Part shown: positions 1-5,735 of the stretch, one piece after another
How positions within the stretch are numbered: the stretch's first letter is position 1
Layout of the letters: each line of letters starts with the position of its first letter
Assembly: GCA_964569765.1 (NCBI GenBank)
Contig: CAZMVY010000239.1
Location: forward strand, 1-6,571
Direction of reading: 5' to 3'
DNA length: 6,571 nucleotides
DNA from: CAZMVY01 sp964569765
Lineage (GTDB): Bacteria > Planctomycetota > Phycisphaerae > UBA1845 > PWPN01
Made by a program: the position numbers and the translations under genes
The notes under the pieces: generated by a model
Told to the model about the DNA's origin: nothing
The model's database searches: none
The model's input: only the letters and a program-made list of their open reading frames with translations

Positions 1-151
1 CACGCCGGCAGATCGCTCCAACACGGGGGCCGAACTCGTCGCACTGCTGGGCAAGGCGGATGCATACATACAGAAGCATCACGGATACGAGGCCGAAAGC
101 GTCGAGATCGGCCCGGAACCCCCCGCCGGCAGCCCGGCAGGACCCCGATGA
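1..151 (+). CDS. C-terminal end of an unidentified protein (5'-truncated by the window)
   Basis: Reading from base 2, an open frame runs 49 codons to a TGA at 149-151. The tail includes a helix-like stretch (AELVALLGKADAYIQKHHGY) and ends in a Pro/Gly/Ala-rich segment. Most codons end in G or C, as in the confident genes of this window, and the other two forward frames read as Arg/Gly/Pro-rich text typical of a shadow frame. I do not recognise a family from this fragment. The gene lies upstream of the FecR-domain gene on the same strand, 133 bp away. The frame could be open by chance in such GC-rich DNA, so the call is tentative. Confidence 0.5.
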   Translation, partial: TPADRSNTGAELVALLGKADAYIQKHHGYEAESVEIGPEPPAGSPAGPR

Positions 152-284
152 AACGAAGTTCCCCGGGGCGGCCGGCGCCGGGCGGCGGCCGCGGCGGGGG
201 TACGCTGCCGTCCGCCGGAGCGCCCGGGCGCGTATAGAATCCGGCGGGCGAAGCTTTATCGAGACCTCCGGGCGAGGTGCGAAG
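152..284 (+). promoter_or_regulatory. Intergenic region with weak promoter-like element upstream of the FecR-domain gene
   Basis: This 133-bp gap separates the preceding stop from the FecR-domain start. It contains a 40-bp run with no A or T (161-200), followed by an AT-rich island TATAGAAT at 233-240. Within that island TAGAAT (235-240) matches five of six positions of a sigma-70 type -10 box. No convincing -35 box lies at the expected spacing, so the promoter call is weak. If it is used, the leader before the ATG at 285 would be about 38 nt. Confidence 0.25.
274..278 (+). promoter_or_regulatory. Ribosome binding site of the FecR-domain gene
   Basis: GAGGT lies 6 nt before the ATG at 285. 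This supports that start over the ATG at 60, which has no Shine-Dalgarno sequence. The ATG at 285 also places a complete signal peptide at the very N-terminus. Confidence 0.6.
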
Positions 285-1262
285 ATGGATTTCCAGCGGC
301 ACAATGCGTCGTGGCGGTGGGGGGCGGGCGGCCTTGCGGTGGTAACGGCCCTGGTACTGGCGTCGGCCCCGTCTGCCCATGCCCAACCGGCGAGCGCGCC
401 AAGCGCGACGCAACCGGCGGGCGCGGAGATACCGAGCGCCGTTGCGGTGAAAGTTACCGGCGACGTGCGGGCGGCGCCCCTGAGCGGGCCTGGTGAGAAG
501 CTTGCGTGGCGGCCCGTGGAGGTGGGCGATCGCCTGGCGCCCGGGACATTCATCCAGACCGGACTGCGCTCCGGCCTGCTCCTTCAGTTCGGGGACAACG
601 TGATCGTGAAGATCGACCGGGCCACGTCGATGACGGTATCGCAGTTCTACCGGACGGCGCAGGAGCAGCGGATCAAGCTCGACCTGGGGTACGGAGCCGT
701 TCGTGCGGGTGTGGCGGAAGGGGCGATCCGGAGCGACATGACGATCGAGACGCCCGTGGCGACGCTTACGCGGCGCGGCACATGGAACTTCGGCATCGAG
801 TACGAGGCGGTAAGCGGCCGGTTCCGCATCTTCGTCGAGGATCACGGCATCGTCGATGCGCTGGACCAGTTGACGAGGCAGCGGCGCACACTGATCGCCC
901 CGGAATACGTCACGCAGGCGATGATCCGGTGGATCGAGACGGCCAAGTTCGACCGCTATATCCCGATCCAGGATGCGTTCGGGCTGACGCGGGGCGACAG
1001 GCTGTTTGAGGTCTACTACGGAACGGGCCGCGGGGTTGTCAACGCAGGGGGCGGGGCGGACACGCCCAATTCCGTCCAACCCGGCGCCGGCTTGAATGCG
1101 GCCGGGATCATCAGCCAGCGGCAAGGTGCGGGAACCTCGTTCGGGCCGTTGCCGACGATCCCGCTCACGCCGGGTGTGCGGGAACGGCCGGAGGGCAACT
1201 TCGGTACGGGCGGGGCGGTCATCCCGACGGAACTGATGAAGAAGGCGCGTTCGCGACGATAG
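285..1262 (+). CDS. Exported FecR-domain protein
   Basis: Predicted 325-residue protein. Residues 1-33 look like a signal peptide: an Arg-containing N-region, a hydrophobic core (GGLAVVTALVLASA) and an AHA cleavage motif before Gln34, so the mature protein should act outside the cytoplasm. A Pro/Ala-rich linker (34-50) leads to a FecR-type beta domain at about 53-190. Its hallmarks are the VGDRLAPGTFIQTG segment, the GLLLQFGDN strand, and ETPVATLTRRGTWNF, which corresponds to the conserved T-P-...-RGT-F block of the family. The C-terminal ~90 residues are Gly/Pro-rich and probably disordered. Classical FecR is a membrane sensor with a cytoplasmic anti-sigma segment. That part is absent here and no sigma factor or TonB receptor is nearby, so iron signalling is not supported; a structural or surface role is an inference. 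The open frame continues upstream to 60, but that part reads as non-coding Arg-rich text. Confidence 0.8.
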   Translation: MDFQRHNASWRWGAGGLAVVTALVLASAPSAHAQPASAPSATQPAGAEIPSAVAVKVTGDVRAAPLSGPGEKLAWRPVEVGDRLAPGTFIQTGLRSGLLLQFGDNVIVKIDRATSMTVSQFYRTAQEQRIKLDLGYGAVRAGVAEGAIRSDMTIETPVATLTRRGTWNFGIEYEAVSGRFRIFVEDHGIVDALDQLTRQRRTLIAPEYVTQAMIRWIETAKFDRYIPIQDAFGLTRGDRLFEVYYGTGRGVVNAGGGADTPNSVQPGAGLNAAGIISQRQGAGTSFGPLPTIPLTPGVRERPEGNFGTGGAVIPTELMKKARSRR

Positions 1263-1316
1263 ACGATGCCGGTTGTGCGTCTCGGGTCCGGTGTCGTCGC
1301 GCGGATGTGCTCGTTC

Positions 1317-1332
1317 CGCAATCGGTATTGCG
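1317..1332 (+). other. Small perfect hairpin between the FecR-domain and membrane-protein genes
   Basis: CGCAAT (1317-1322), loop CGGT, ATTGCG (1327-1332) form a perfect 6-bp stem with a 4-nt loop. It sits 55 bp past the FecR stop and 40 bp before the next ATG. No T-run follows, so it is not a canonical intrinsic terminator. It may be chance, or an mRNA structure in the 110-bp spacer. Confidence 0.25.
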
Positions 1333-1372
1333 CAAGCTTCGGTGCAAACCGGAGGTGTGCAGGCTGCCCCCT

Positions 1373-2050
1373 ATGGCGAAGCAAGTCTCCTGGAACCGGC
1401 TTGGCGTTCGGGCGGAGAAGGCAGACGGTGAGCGTCTGAGGCGCCGCGTCTTGCGTGCTTCGCGATACCCGGTCTGGAGCGCCTGGGCGATCGGCGTTGT
1501 GGCGGCGATCGACATCGCGGTCACTGCGGTGCTTGTCTTTATCCTGGGGCATCGTTCGTTTCTGGCCGAGGCGGAACTCACCGCGGGCATCATCGCCATC
1601 ACGCTGTTCCTGTTCCTGACGTACGGCCTTTACCGCGGAATTCGTGTTCGCAAGGAGGCAGTGACGCTTCCAAGCGGAGGAGACTTTCCTCTGTCCGACG
1701 CGGCCGATGCCGTTCTGAACGTCGGTTGGGTGGACCCAACCGACCTCGGGTTTGACATCGACAGTGGTTGCCTCGGGGTTGTGGTCGGCGTGCTGCTGTC
1801 GATCCTGGTGATGGTGCTGCTCGTGGTTCTCGCGTGGCTGCTGTTGCCCGTCGTTTGGGGCGTACTGGCGGTGCTCATCCTTGCGGTGTTCTGGGTATTC
1901 AACCGGGCGCTGCGACAAGTGTTCGCGCGCTCGCGCCGCTGCCGCGGGGACCTTGCGGCCAGCCTCGGGTATGCCTTTCTCTACACCGTTCTCTATACGG
2001 GTTGGTTGTTCATCGTGGCGTGGGGCGTTCACCGGATCACGCTGCAATAG
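1373..2050 (+). CDS. Multi-pass membrane protein of unknown function
   Basis: Predicted 225-residue integral membrane protein; I do not recognise a named family. A basic N-terminal stretch (residues 13-31, Arg-rich) precedes hydrophobic segments at about 36-58, 69-90, 133-155, 157-177 and 200-219, giving about five transmembrane passes. Between the second and third lies a polar loop (91-131) containing a distinctive GWVDPTDLGFDID motif. Another basic patch (178-191, RSRRCR) precedes the last segment, which is rich in aromatics (YAFLYTVLYTGWLF). Start choice is uncertain. The ATG at 1373 gives a natural N-terminus, but the best Shine-Dalgarno (GGAGGTG, 1351-1357) is 15 nt away, longer than usual; GTG at 1307 or 1355 and TTG at 1328 are alternatives. 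It lies 110 bp after the FecR-domain gene on the same strand and could be co-transcribed. It converges on the SIMPL gene. Confidence 0.7.
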   Translation: MAKQVSWNRLGVRAEKADGERLRRRVLRASRYPVWSAWAIGVVAAIDIAVTAVLVFILGHRSFLAEAELTAGIIAITLFLFLTYGLYRGIRVRKEAVTLPSGGDFPLSDAADAVLNVGWVDPTDLGFDIDSGCLGVVVGVLLSILVMVLLVVLAWLLLPVVWGVLAVLILAVFWVFNRALRQVFARSRRCRGDLAASLGYAFLYTVLYTGWLFIVAWGVHRITLQ

Positions 2051-2131
2051 CTGCGTCACTCGGGATTCGGCGCAGCCTCACGGCAGCGTCCGTTCGTCCT
2101 TGCCGCGTCGATTCGCGCCGGCGCGCACGGG

Positions 2132-2902
2132 CTACGTCGGTTCGATCTGAAACGTTACGGTTACCACTGCCTGGGCGTCCTTGTCGATGGTCGATGTGTC
2201 GTAGATTCCTTCGGCGCTCACCTCGGTCGAGAAGGGCTGCGTGATCTGAAGCACGCCCATGCTCGCCGCGCGCACGCCGGCGAGGCGGCAGCCGGCCGCG
2301 CGAGCGATTTCCTCCGCCCGGGCGCGGGCGTCCCTGGATGCCGCCCCCAGAAGTTCGAGCTTGAGCGCCGCCGGATCGCTGTAGTAGTACTCCGGCGCCT
2401 GCGAGACGACGAGGATGCCCTCCTGGATGAGCTGGGTGACCTGGCCCGCCGTCCGGCAGACGCGGTCGACATCCCGCGTCGAGATGAAGAACGTGCGCGA
2501 GAGCGTGTACGAAGCGACTTCACGGGTCTCCTGTCCTTTCTCGGTGCGGACATGATGGACGGTGGTCTCGATGGCGCCGAGGCCGGTCTCCTCGGGGGTG
2601 AATCCGTGTTCTCGGAGGAACGTCCCGACCCGCTGGACGGCGGCATCCACCTGCTTGTACGCCTCCTGCATCTGCTTGTTTTCGCCCTCCACACGAATGT
2701 GCCAGACCGCGCGATCGGACCGGATACGCTTACGGGTCGACCCCTTTACGACAATGGTCTGTTCCTGGCGTTTGATCTGGTCTCCGCGCGACCGGTAGGC
2801 GCGCGCCGCCACCACCGTGCTCGTGATTACGCTCGCCCCGATGCCCAGCATGACGATCGCGGCCGTAGTGGCCAGATTGAGACGGACCCGGTACTCGAAC
2901 AT
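2132..2902 (-). CDS. Membrane-anchored SIMPL-domain (DUF541) protein
   Basis: Predicted 256-residue protein. Residues about 9-33 form one hydrophobic N-terminal segment (signal anchor or uncleaved signal), so the bulk should lie on the outer face of the inner membrane. From about residue 48 to the end it matches the SIMPL family: an opening beta strand (QTIVVKGSTRKRI), a helix with QVDAAVQRVGTFLREHG, then TLSRTFFISTRDVDRV, and a later helix of the type AASRDARARAEEIARAAGCRLAGV followed by the closing strand QAVVTVTFQIE. Length is normal for the family. SIMPL proteins include the interleukin-receptor-kinase-linked mammalian protein, E. coli YggE and BP26; their bacterial biochemical role is poorly defined (YggE is linked to oxidative stress). 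It is 147 bp downstream of hydF on the same strand, with its own strong ribosome binding site, so it may or may not share the hydrogenase maturation transcript. Confidence 0.85.
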   Translation of the reverse strand: MFEYRVRLNLATTAAIVMLGIGASVITSTVVAARAYRSRGDQIKRQEQTIVVKGSTRKRIRSDRAVWHIRVEGENKQMQEAYKQVDAAVQRVGTFLREHGFTPEETGLGAIETTVHHVRTEKGQETREVASYTLSRTFFISTRDVDRVCRTAGQVTQLIQEGILVVSQAPEYYYSDPAALKLELLGAASRDARARAEEIARAAGCRLAGVRAASMGVLQITQPFSTEVSAEGIYDTSTIDKDAQAVVTVTFQIEPT

Positions 2903-2909
2903 GGCAGCT

Positions 2910-2916
2910 CCTCCTT
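2910..2916 (-). promoter_or_regulatory. Strong Shine-Dalgarno of the SIMPL gene
   Basis: Read on the minus strand this is AAGGAGG, a near-perfect anti-16S match, 7 nt before the ATG at 2902. It is the strongest ribosome binding site in the window and fixes the start of the SIMPL gene. Confidence 0.8.
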
Positions 2917-2957
2917 CAGCTTGCAGCGGGATTCCACCCCGCCATAACGCGGATGTT

Positions 2958-2963
2958 ATTGTA
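2958..2963 (-). promoter_or_regulatory. Possible -10 box upstream of the SIMPL gene
   Basis: Read on the minus strand this is TACAAT, matching five of six positions of a sigma-70 -10 box, about 55 nt upstream of the SIMPL ATG in an AT-rich island of the hydF-SIMPL gap. No good -35 box is visible at 16-18 bp spacing (TGGCGT at best). It is a candidate only. Confidence 0.25.
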
Positions 2964-3027
2964 CTTCCGGACGCAACGGGACGCCAGGAACGAACGCACG
3001 GAACGGAATCGCGAATACGCGCGTGTT

Positions 3028-3045
3028 TCCGCCGTTTCCGGCGGA
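3028..3045 (-). terminator. Stem-loop just after the hydF stop (possible transcript end, no U-tract)
   Basis: TCCGCCG (3028-3034) and CGGCGGA (3039-3045) form a perfect 7-bp GC-rich stem with a 4-nt loop, starting only 4 nt after the hydF stop codon on the minus strand. The expected run of T is missing, so it is not a textbook intrinsic terminator. It could be a 3'-end stabilising hairpin or a Rho-related structure. Confidence 0.35.
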
Positions 3046-3049
3046 CGGA

Positions 3050-4291
3050 TCAGACGAGCCTTCCGGCACGAACCGCGCGATAGGTTTCCAGCGCCCCCGG
3101 GAACGGCGCCAGGGCGCGATCGAAGATGCCGAGCGAGTACGCGATCGTCATCCCGTAGTTCGTGATCGGCACGCCGGCCTGGCGGCACTGCAGGATCCGG
3201 GAGAGCACCTCCCGGCGGTTCGTCATACAACTGCCGCAGTGAACGACGAGCTTATACGCACTGAGGTCGGCGGGGAAGTCGTGGCCCTGCGTCGTGGTGA
3301 ACTCCAGCCTGCCTCCGACGTACTGGGTAAGCCATCGCGGGATCTTCACACGACCGATGTCCTCGCCGATCGGATGGTGCGAGCACGCCTCGGCGATGAG
3401 GACGCGGTCGCCGGGCCGCAGGCCGTCGATTGCGACGGTGCCGCGCGTAAACTCCGTAAGGTCGCCCTTGAACCGCGCAAACAGGATCGAGAACGAGGTG
3501 AGTTTCACGTCGTTCGGCGTGTCGGCGGCGACCTTGAGAAAGGCCTGCGAGTCGGTGACGACGAGGGCCGGGGGCTTCTTCAGGCGACTGAGAGCGTCGC
3601 GCAGCTCTCGCTCCTTCACAATCATGCAGCAAGCGTCGTTGTCGAGCAGGTCGCGGATCGTCTGCACCTGGGGCAGGATCAGCCGGCCCTTGGGCGCCTC
3701 GAGGTCGATCGGCACCACGAGGACCGCCAGCTCTCCGGGCGGTACGAGATCCCCGACAATGGACGGGGCATTGATGAATTCGTCGGGCGCGCACCGGACA
3801 ATCGCCTCGCGGAGTGCAAGCACGCCCTCGCTGCGGGCGGCCACGGTTTCGACACAGGCGATACCGTTGCTCCGGAGTCGGCCGACTGTCGCCCCGTCCG
3901 GACGGCCCAGGTCGGCCTTGTTGAAGACGGCCACCACGGGGATCTTCCGCCGCTGAAGCTCCGCCACGATCTCCTCTTCAAACCGTTCCCACCGGTCCGC
4001 CTCGGCAACGACGATGCCGACATCGGTCCGATCGAAAACTCCGCGCGTGCGCTGCACGCGCAGCTCCCCGAGCGCGCCGACGTCGTCGATGCCGGCCGTG
4101 TCGATGAACAGCACGGGGCCCACGGGCAGCAGTTCCATCGGTTTCTCCACGGGATCGGTGGTCGTACCCGCTACGTCGGAGACGATCGAGACAGCCTGCC
4201 GCGTGAGCGCATTGAGCAGTGACGACTTGCCGACGTTTCGTCGGCCGAACAGACCGATGTGGAGACGCAGGCCCCTGGGTGTCGCTTTCAT
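3050..4291 (-). CDS. hydF: [FeFe]-hydrogenase H-cluster maturation GTPase HydF
   Basis: Predicted 413 residues, normal for HydF. HydF is the GTPase scaffold that receives HydG and HydE products, carries the 2Fe precursor and passes it to apo-hydrogenase. The GTPase domain (about 8-170) shows the P-loop GRRNVGKS (16-23), switch GTTTDP (42-47), DTAGIDD (64-70) and NKAD (124-127). A middle dimerisation region follows. The C-terminal iron-sulfur domain retains CSHH (Cys303, His305) and HCGSC (Cys352, Cys355), the three cysteines and nearby histidine that hold the [4Fe-4S] cluster. The VKIPRWL segment (315-321) is also typical. The start at 4291 matches the usual HydF N-terminus and has GGGAAGG 7 nt upstream. 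The frame is open to 4567, but the upstream part overlaps aspA and looks unlike HydF. Its ATG overlaps the aspA stop as ATGA, implying translational coupling. Confidence 0.97.
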   Translation of the reverse strand: MKATPRGLRLHIGLFGRRNVGKSSLLNALTRQAVSIVSDVAGTTTDPVEKPMELLPVGPVLFIDTAGIDDVGALGELRVQRTRGVFDRTDVGIVVAEADRWERFEEEIVAELQRRKIPVVAVFNKADLGRPDGATVGRLRSNGIACVETVAARSEGVLALREAIVRCAPDEFINAPSIVGDLVPPGELAVLVVPIDLEAPKGRLILPQVQTIRDLLDNDACCMIVKERELRDALSRLKKPPALVVTDSQAFLKVAADTPNDVKLTSFSILFARFKGDLTEFTRGTVAIDGLRPGDRVLIAEACSHHPIGEDIGRVKIPRWLTQYVGGRLEFTTTQGHDFPADLSAYKLVVHCGSCMTNRREVLSRILQCRQAGVPITNYGMTIAYSLGIFDRALAPFPGALETYRAVRAGRLV

Positions 4292-5700
4292 CGGCGTGCC
4301 TTCCCAAGCGGCGAGCCGAGGCGCGTGGCCCATTCGGCCGAAACGAGTTCGTCGAACTTCTCCGGGGCCAGCAATCCACGCTCGAGGACGATCTGCCGGA
4401 CGGTCTTGCCGTCGGACCGTGCAGCGGTGGCGATTTCCTGGGCCGTCTCGTAACCGAGGACCTCGACGAGCGCCGTAGCGCTGGCCGTCGCATTTTCGAC
4501 GTGGAGACGGCATCGCGCCTCGTTGGCCTCGATGCCCGAGACGCAGCATCGGCAGAAAATCGTGCATCCGTTGCGGAGCAGATCGAGGCTGCCGAGGAGG
4601 GCGTCCGCAATGAGCGGCATGAACGCGTTGAGTTCCAGGTTGCCGAGCGAGCAGGCCTGGGTGATGGCCTGATCGTTGGCCATGACGGCCATCGCGACCT
4701 GCGAAACGGCCTCGGGAATAACGGGATTCACCTTGCCGGGCATGATCGACGAGCCGGCCTGGCGCGGCGGGATCCGGATTTCACCGATGCCGCCGTCCGG
4801 GCCGGACGAAAGGAGCCGCAGGTCGGTGGCGATCTTCAGCAGGTTGCTCGCGAGGGCCTTGAGGATGCCGCTGACTTCGACGAAGACATCCATGTTCTGT
4901 GTGGCATCGACAAGGTTTTCGGCACGGGCAAGGCCCAGACCGGTAATGTCGCGCAGGTGCTCGACCACGCGGAAAATGTACGGCCGTGGCGCGGAAACGC
5001 CCGTGCCGATCGCGGTGCCACCGAGATTCACGACGCGAAGGCGCTCCTCGCACTTGTAGATCCGCCAGCGGTCGCGACCGAACGCCTCGGCGTAGGCGGA
5101 CATCTCCCGCCCGAGCGTAGTCAGCACGGCATCCTGCAGTTCCGTGCGACCGATCTTGACGACGGCGGCGGTTTCCTTCTCCTTTCGCTGAAACTCCTCG
5201 ATCAGGCAGACGACATCACGCTCCAGCCGGCGGAGGAGCTGAATGGCGGCGATCTTGAGAGCCGTGGGATACGTATCGTTCGTCGACTGATGAAGGTTGA
5301 TGTCGTCGAGGGGGCTGATCGTGTGGTAGTCGCCGAGGGGCCGACCGAGAATCTGCAACGCGCGATTCGCGAGGACCTCGTTGATATTCATGTTCGTGGA
5401 GGTTCCCGCGCCGCCCTGAAGGGCGTCCACGAGAACGCACGCGTCGAGCCGGCCGTCCATCATCTCCGTGCAGGCGGCCTCGATGGCACGAGCCTTGTCT
5501 TCGTCCCACCAGCCGAGTTCATGATTTGTCCGCGCGCAAGCCAGCTTGACGGCACCGTACGCGTGGACGAGAGCGGGGTTGACCCTCCGGCCGCTCAGAG
5601 GGAAGTTCTCGATGGCACGCTCCGTGTAGATGCCGTGCAACGCGCCGGCGGGAACGTCGCGCTCGCCGAGAAGATCGTGTTCCTTCCGATAGTCGCTCAT
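4288..5700 (-). CDS. aspA: Aspartate ammonia-lyase (aspartase) in the hydrogenase maturation operon
   Basis: Predicted 470 residues, matching aspartases (about 468-478). The family interconverts L-aspartate with fumarate plus ammonia in the cytoplasm as a homotetramer. Visible superfamily blocks: GAGTSTNMNINEV (from 98; Thr100), HQSTNDTYPTA (137-147; Ser139, Thr140), GRTELQDA (184-191; Thr186), LGGTAIGTG (226-234), and the signature loop GSSIMPGKVNP (316-326) with catalytic-base Ser317, Lys323 and Asn325. Numbering is one less than in E. coli AspA. TSTNMN and LLSSGP favour aspartase over fumarase. Residue 187 is Glu where I recall Gln in E. coli AspA and His in fumarases and a Bacillus aspartase. 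It lies between hydG (35-bp gap) and hydF (4-bp overlap), suggesting a role in H-cluster assembly, perhaps ammonia supply. The start at 5700 begins at the usual position and has only a weak GC-rich ribosome binding site. The frame is open to 5994 but that part overlaps hydG. Confidence 0.93.
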   Translation of the reverse strand: MSDYRKEHDLLGERDVPAGALHGIYTERAIENFPLSGRRVNPALVHAYGAVKLACARTNHELGWWDEDKARAIEAACTEMMDGRLDACVLVDALQGGAGTSTNMNINEVLANRALQILGRPLGDYHTISPLDDINLHQSTNDTYPTALKIAAIQLLRRLERDVVCLIEEFQRKEKETAAVVKIGRTELQDAVLTTLGREMSAYAEAFGRDRWRIYKCEERLRVVNLGGTAIGTGVSAPRPYIFRVVEHLRDITGLGLARAENLVDATQNMDVFVEVSGILKALASNLLKIATDLRLLSSGPDGGIGEIRIPPRQAGSSIMPGKVNPVIPEAVSQVAMAVMANDQAITQACSLGNLELNAFMPLIADALLGSLDLLRNGCTIFCRCCVSGIEANEARCRLHVENATASATALVEVLGYETAQEIATAARSDGKTVRQIVLERGLLAPEKFDELVSAEWATRLGSPLGKARR

Positions 5701-5735
5701 GTGCGTGCCGCCGTCCGCCCGGTCGGCGTCGTCCC

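Noticed and set aside
60..284. N-terminal extension of the FecR-domain frame
   Set aside because: Arg/Pro-rich text crossing the all-GC tract and overlapping the likely stop of the upstream gene. The ATG at 285 has a GAGGT site and starts directly with a signal peptide.
1016..2059. 347-codon open frame on the minus strand across the FecR 3' end and the membrane-protein gene
   Set aside because: The translation is Arg/Pro/Gln/His-rich with no domain. The plus strand instead gives an exported FecR protein and a coherent set of transmembrane segments, which is unlikely by chance.
2051..2131. Possible bidirectional terminator in the convergent gap (GCTGCG 2050-2055 with CGCAGC 2071-2076; palindrome CGCGCCGGCGCG 2114-2125)
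   Set aside because: The first stem is only 6 bp with a 15-nt loop, the second is a loopless palindrome, and neither is followed by a T-run on either strand. Such pairings are frequent in DNA this GC-rich.
3023..4222. 399-codon open frame on the plus strand opposite hydF
   Set aside because: Antisense shadow of hydF, which is unambiguous from its GTPase and cluster motifs. No Shine-Dalgarno or family features on the plus strand.
4292..4567. 92-residue N-terminal extension of HydF
   Set aside because: Overlaps the aspA C-terminus and is Arg-rich without similarity to HydF. The ATG at 4291 gives the normal HydF N-terminus and length.
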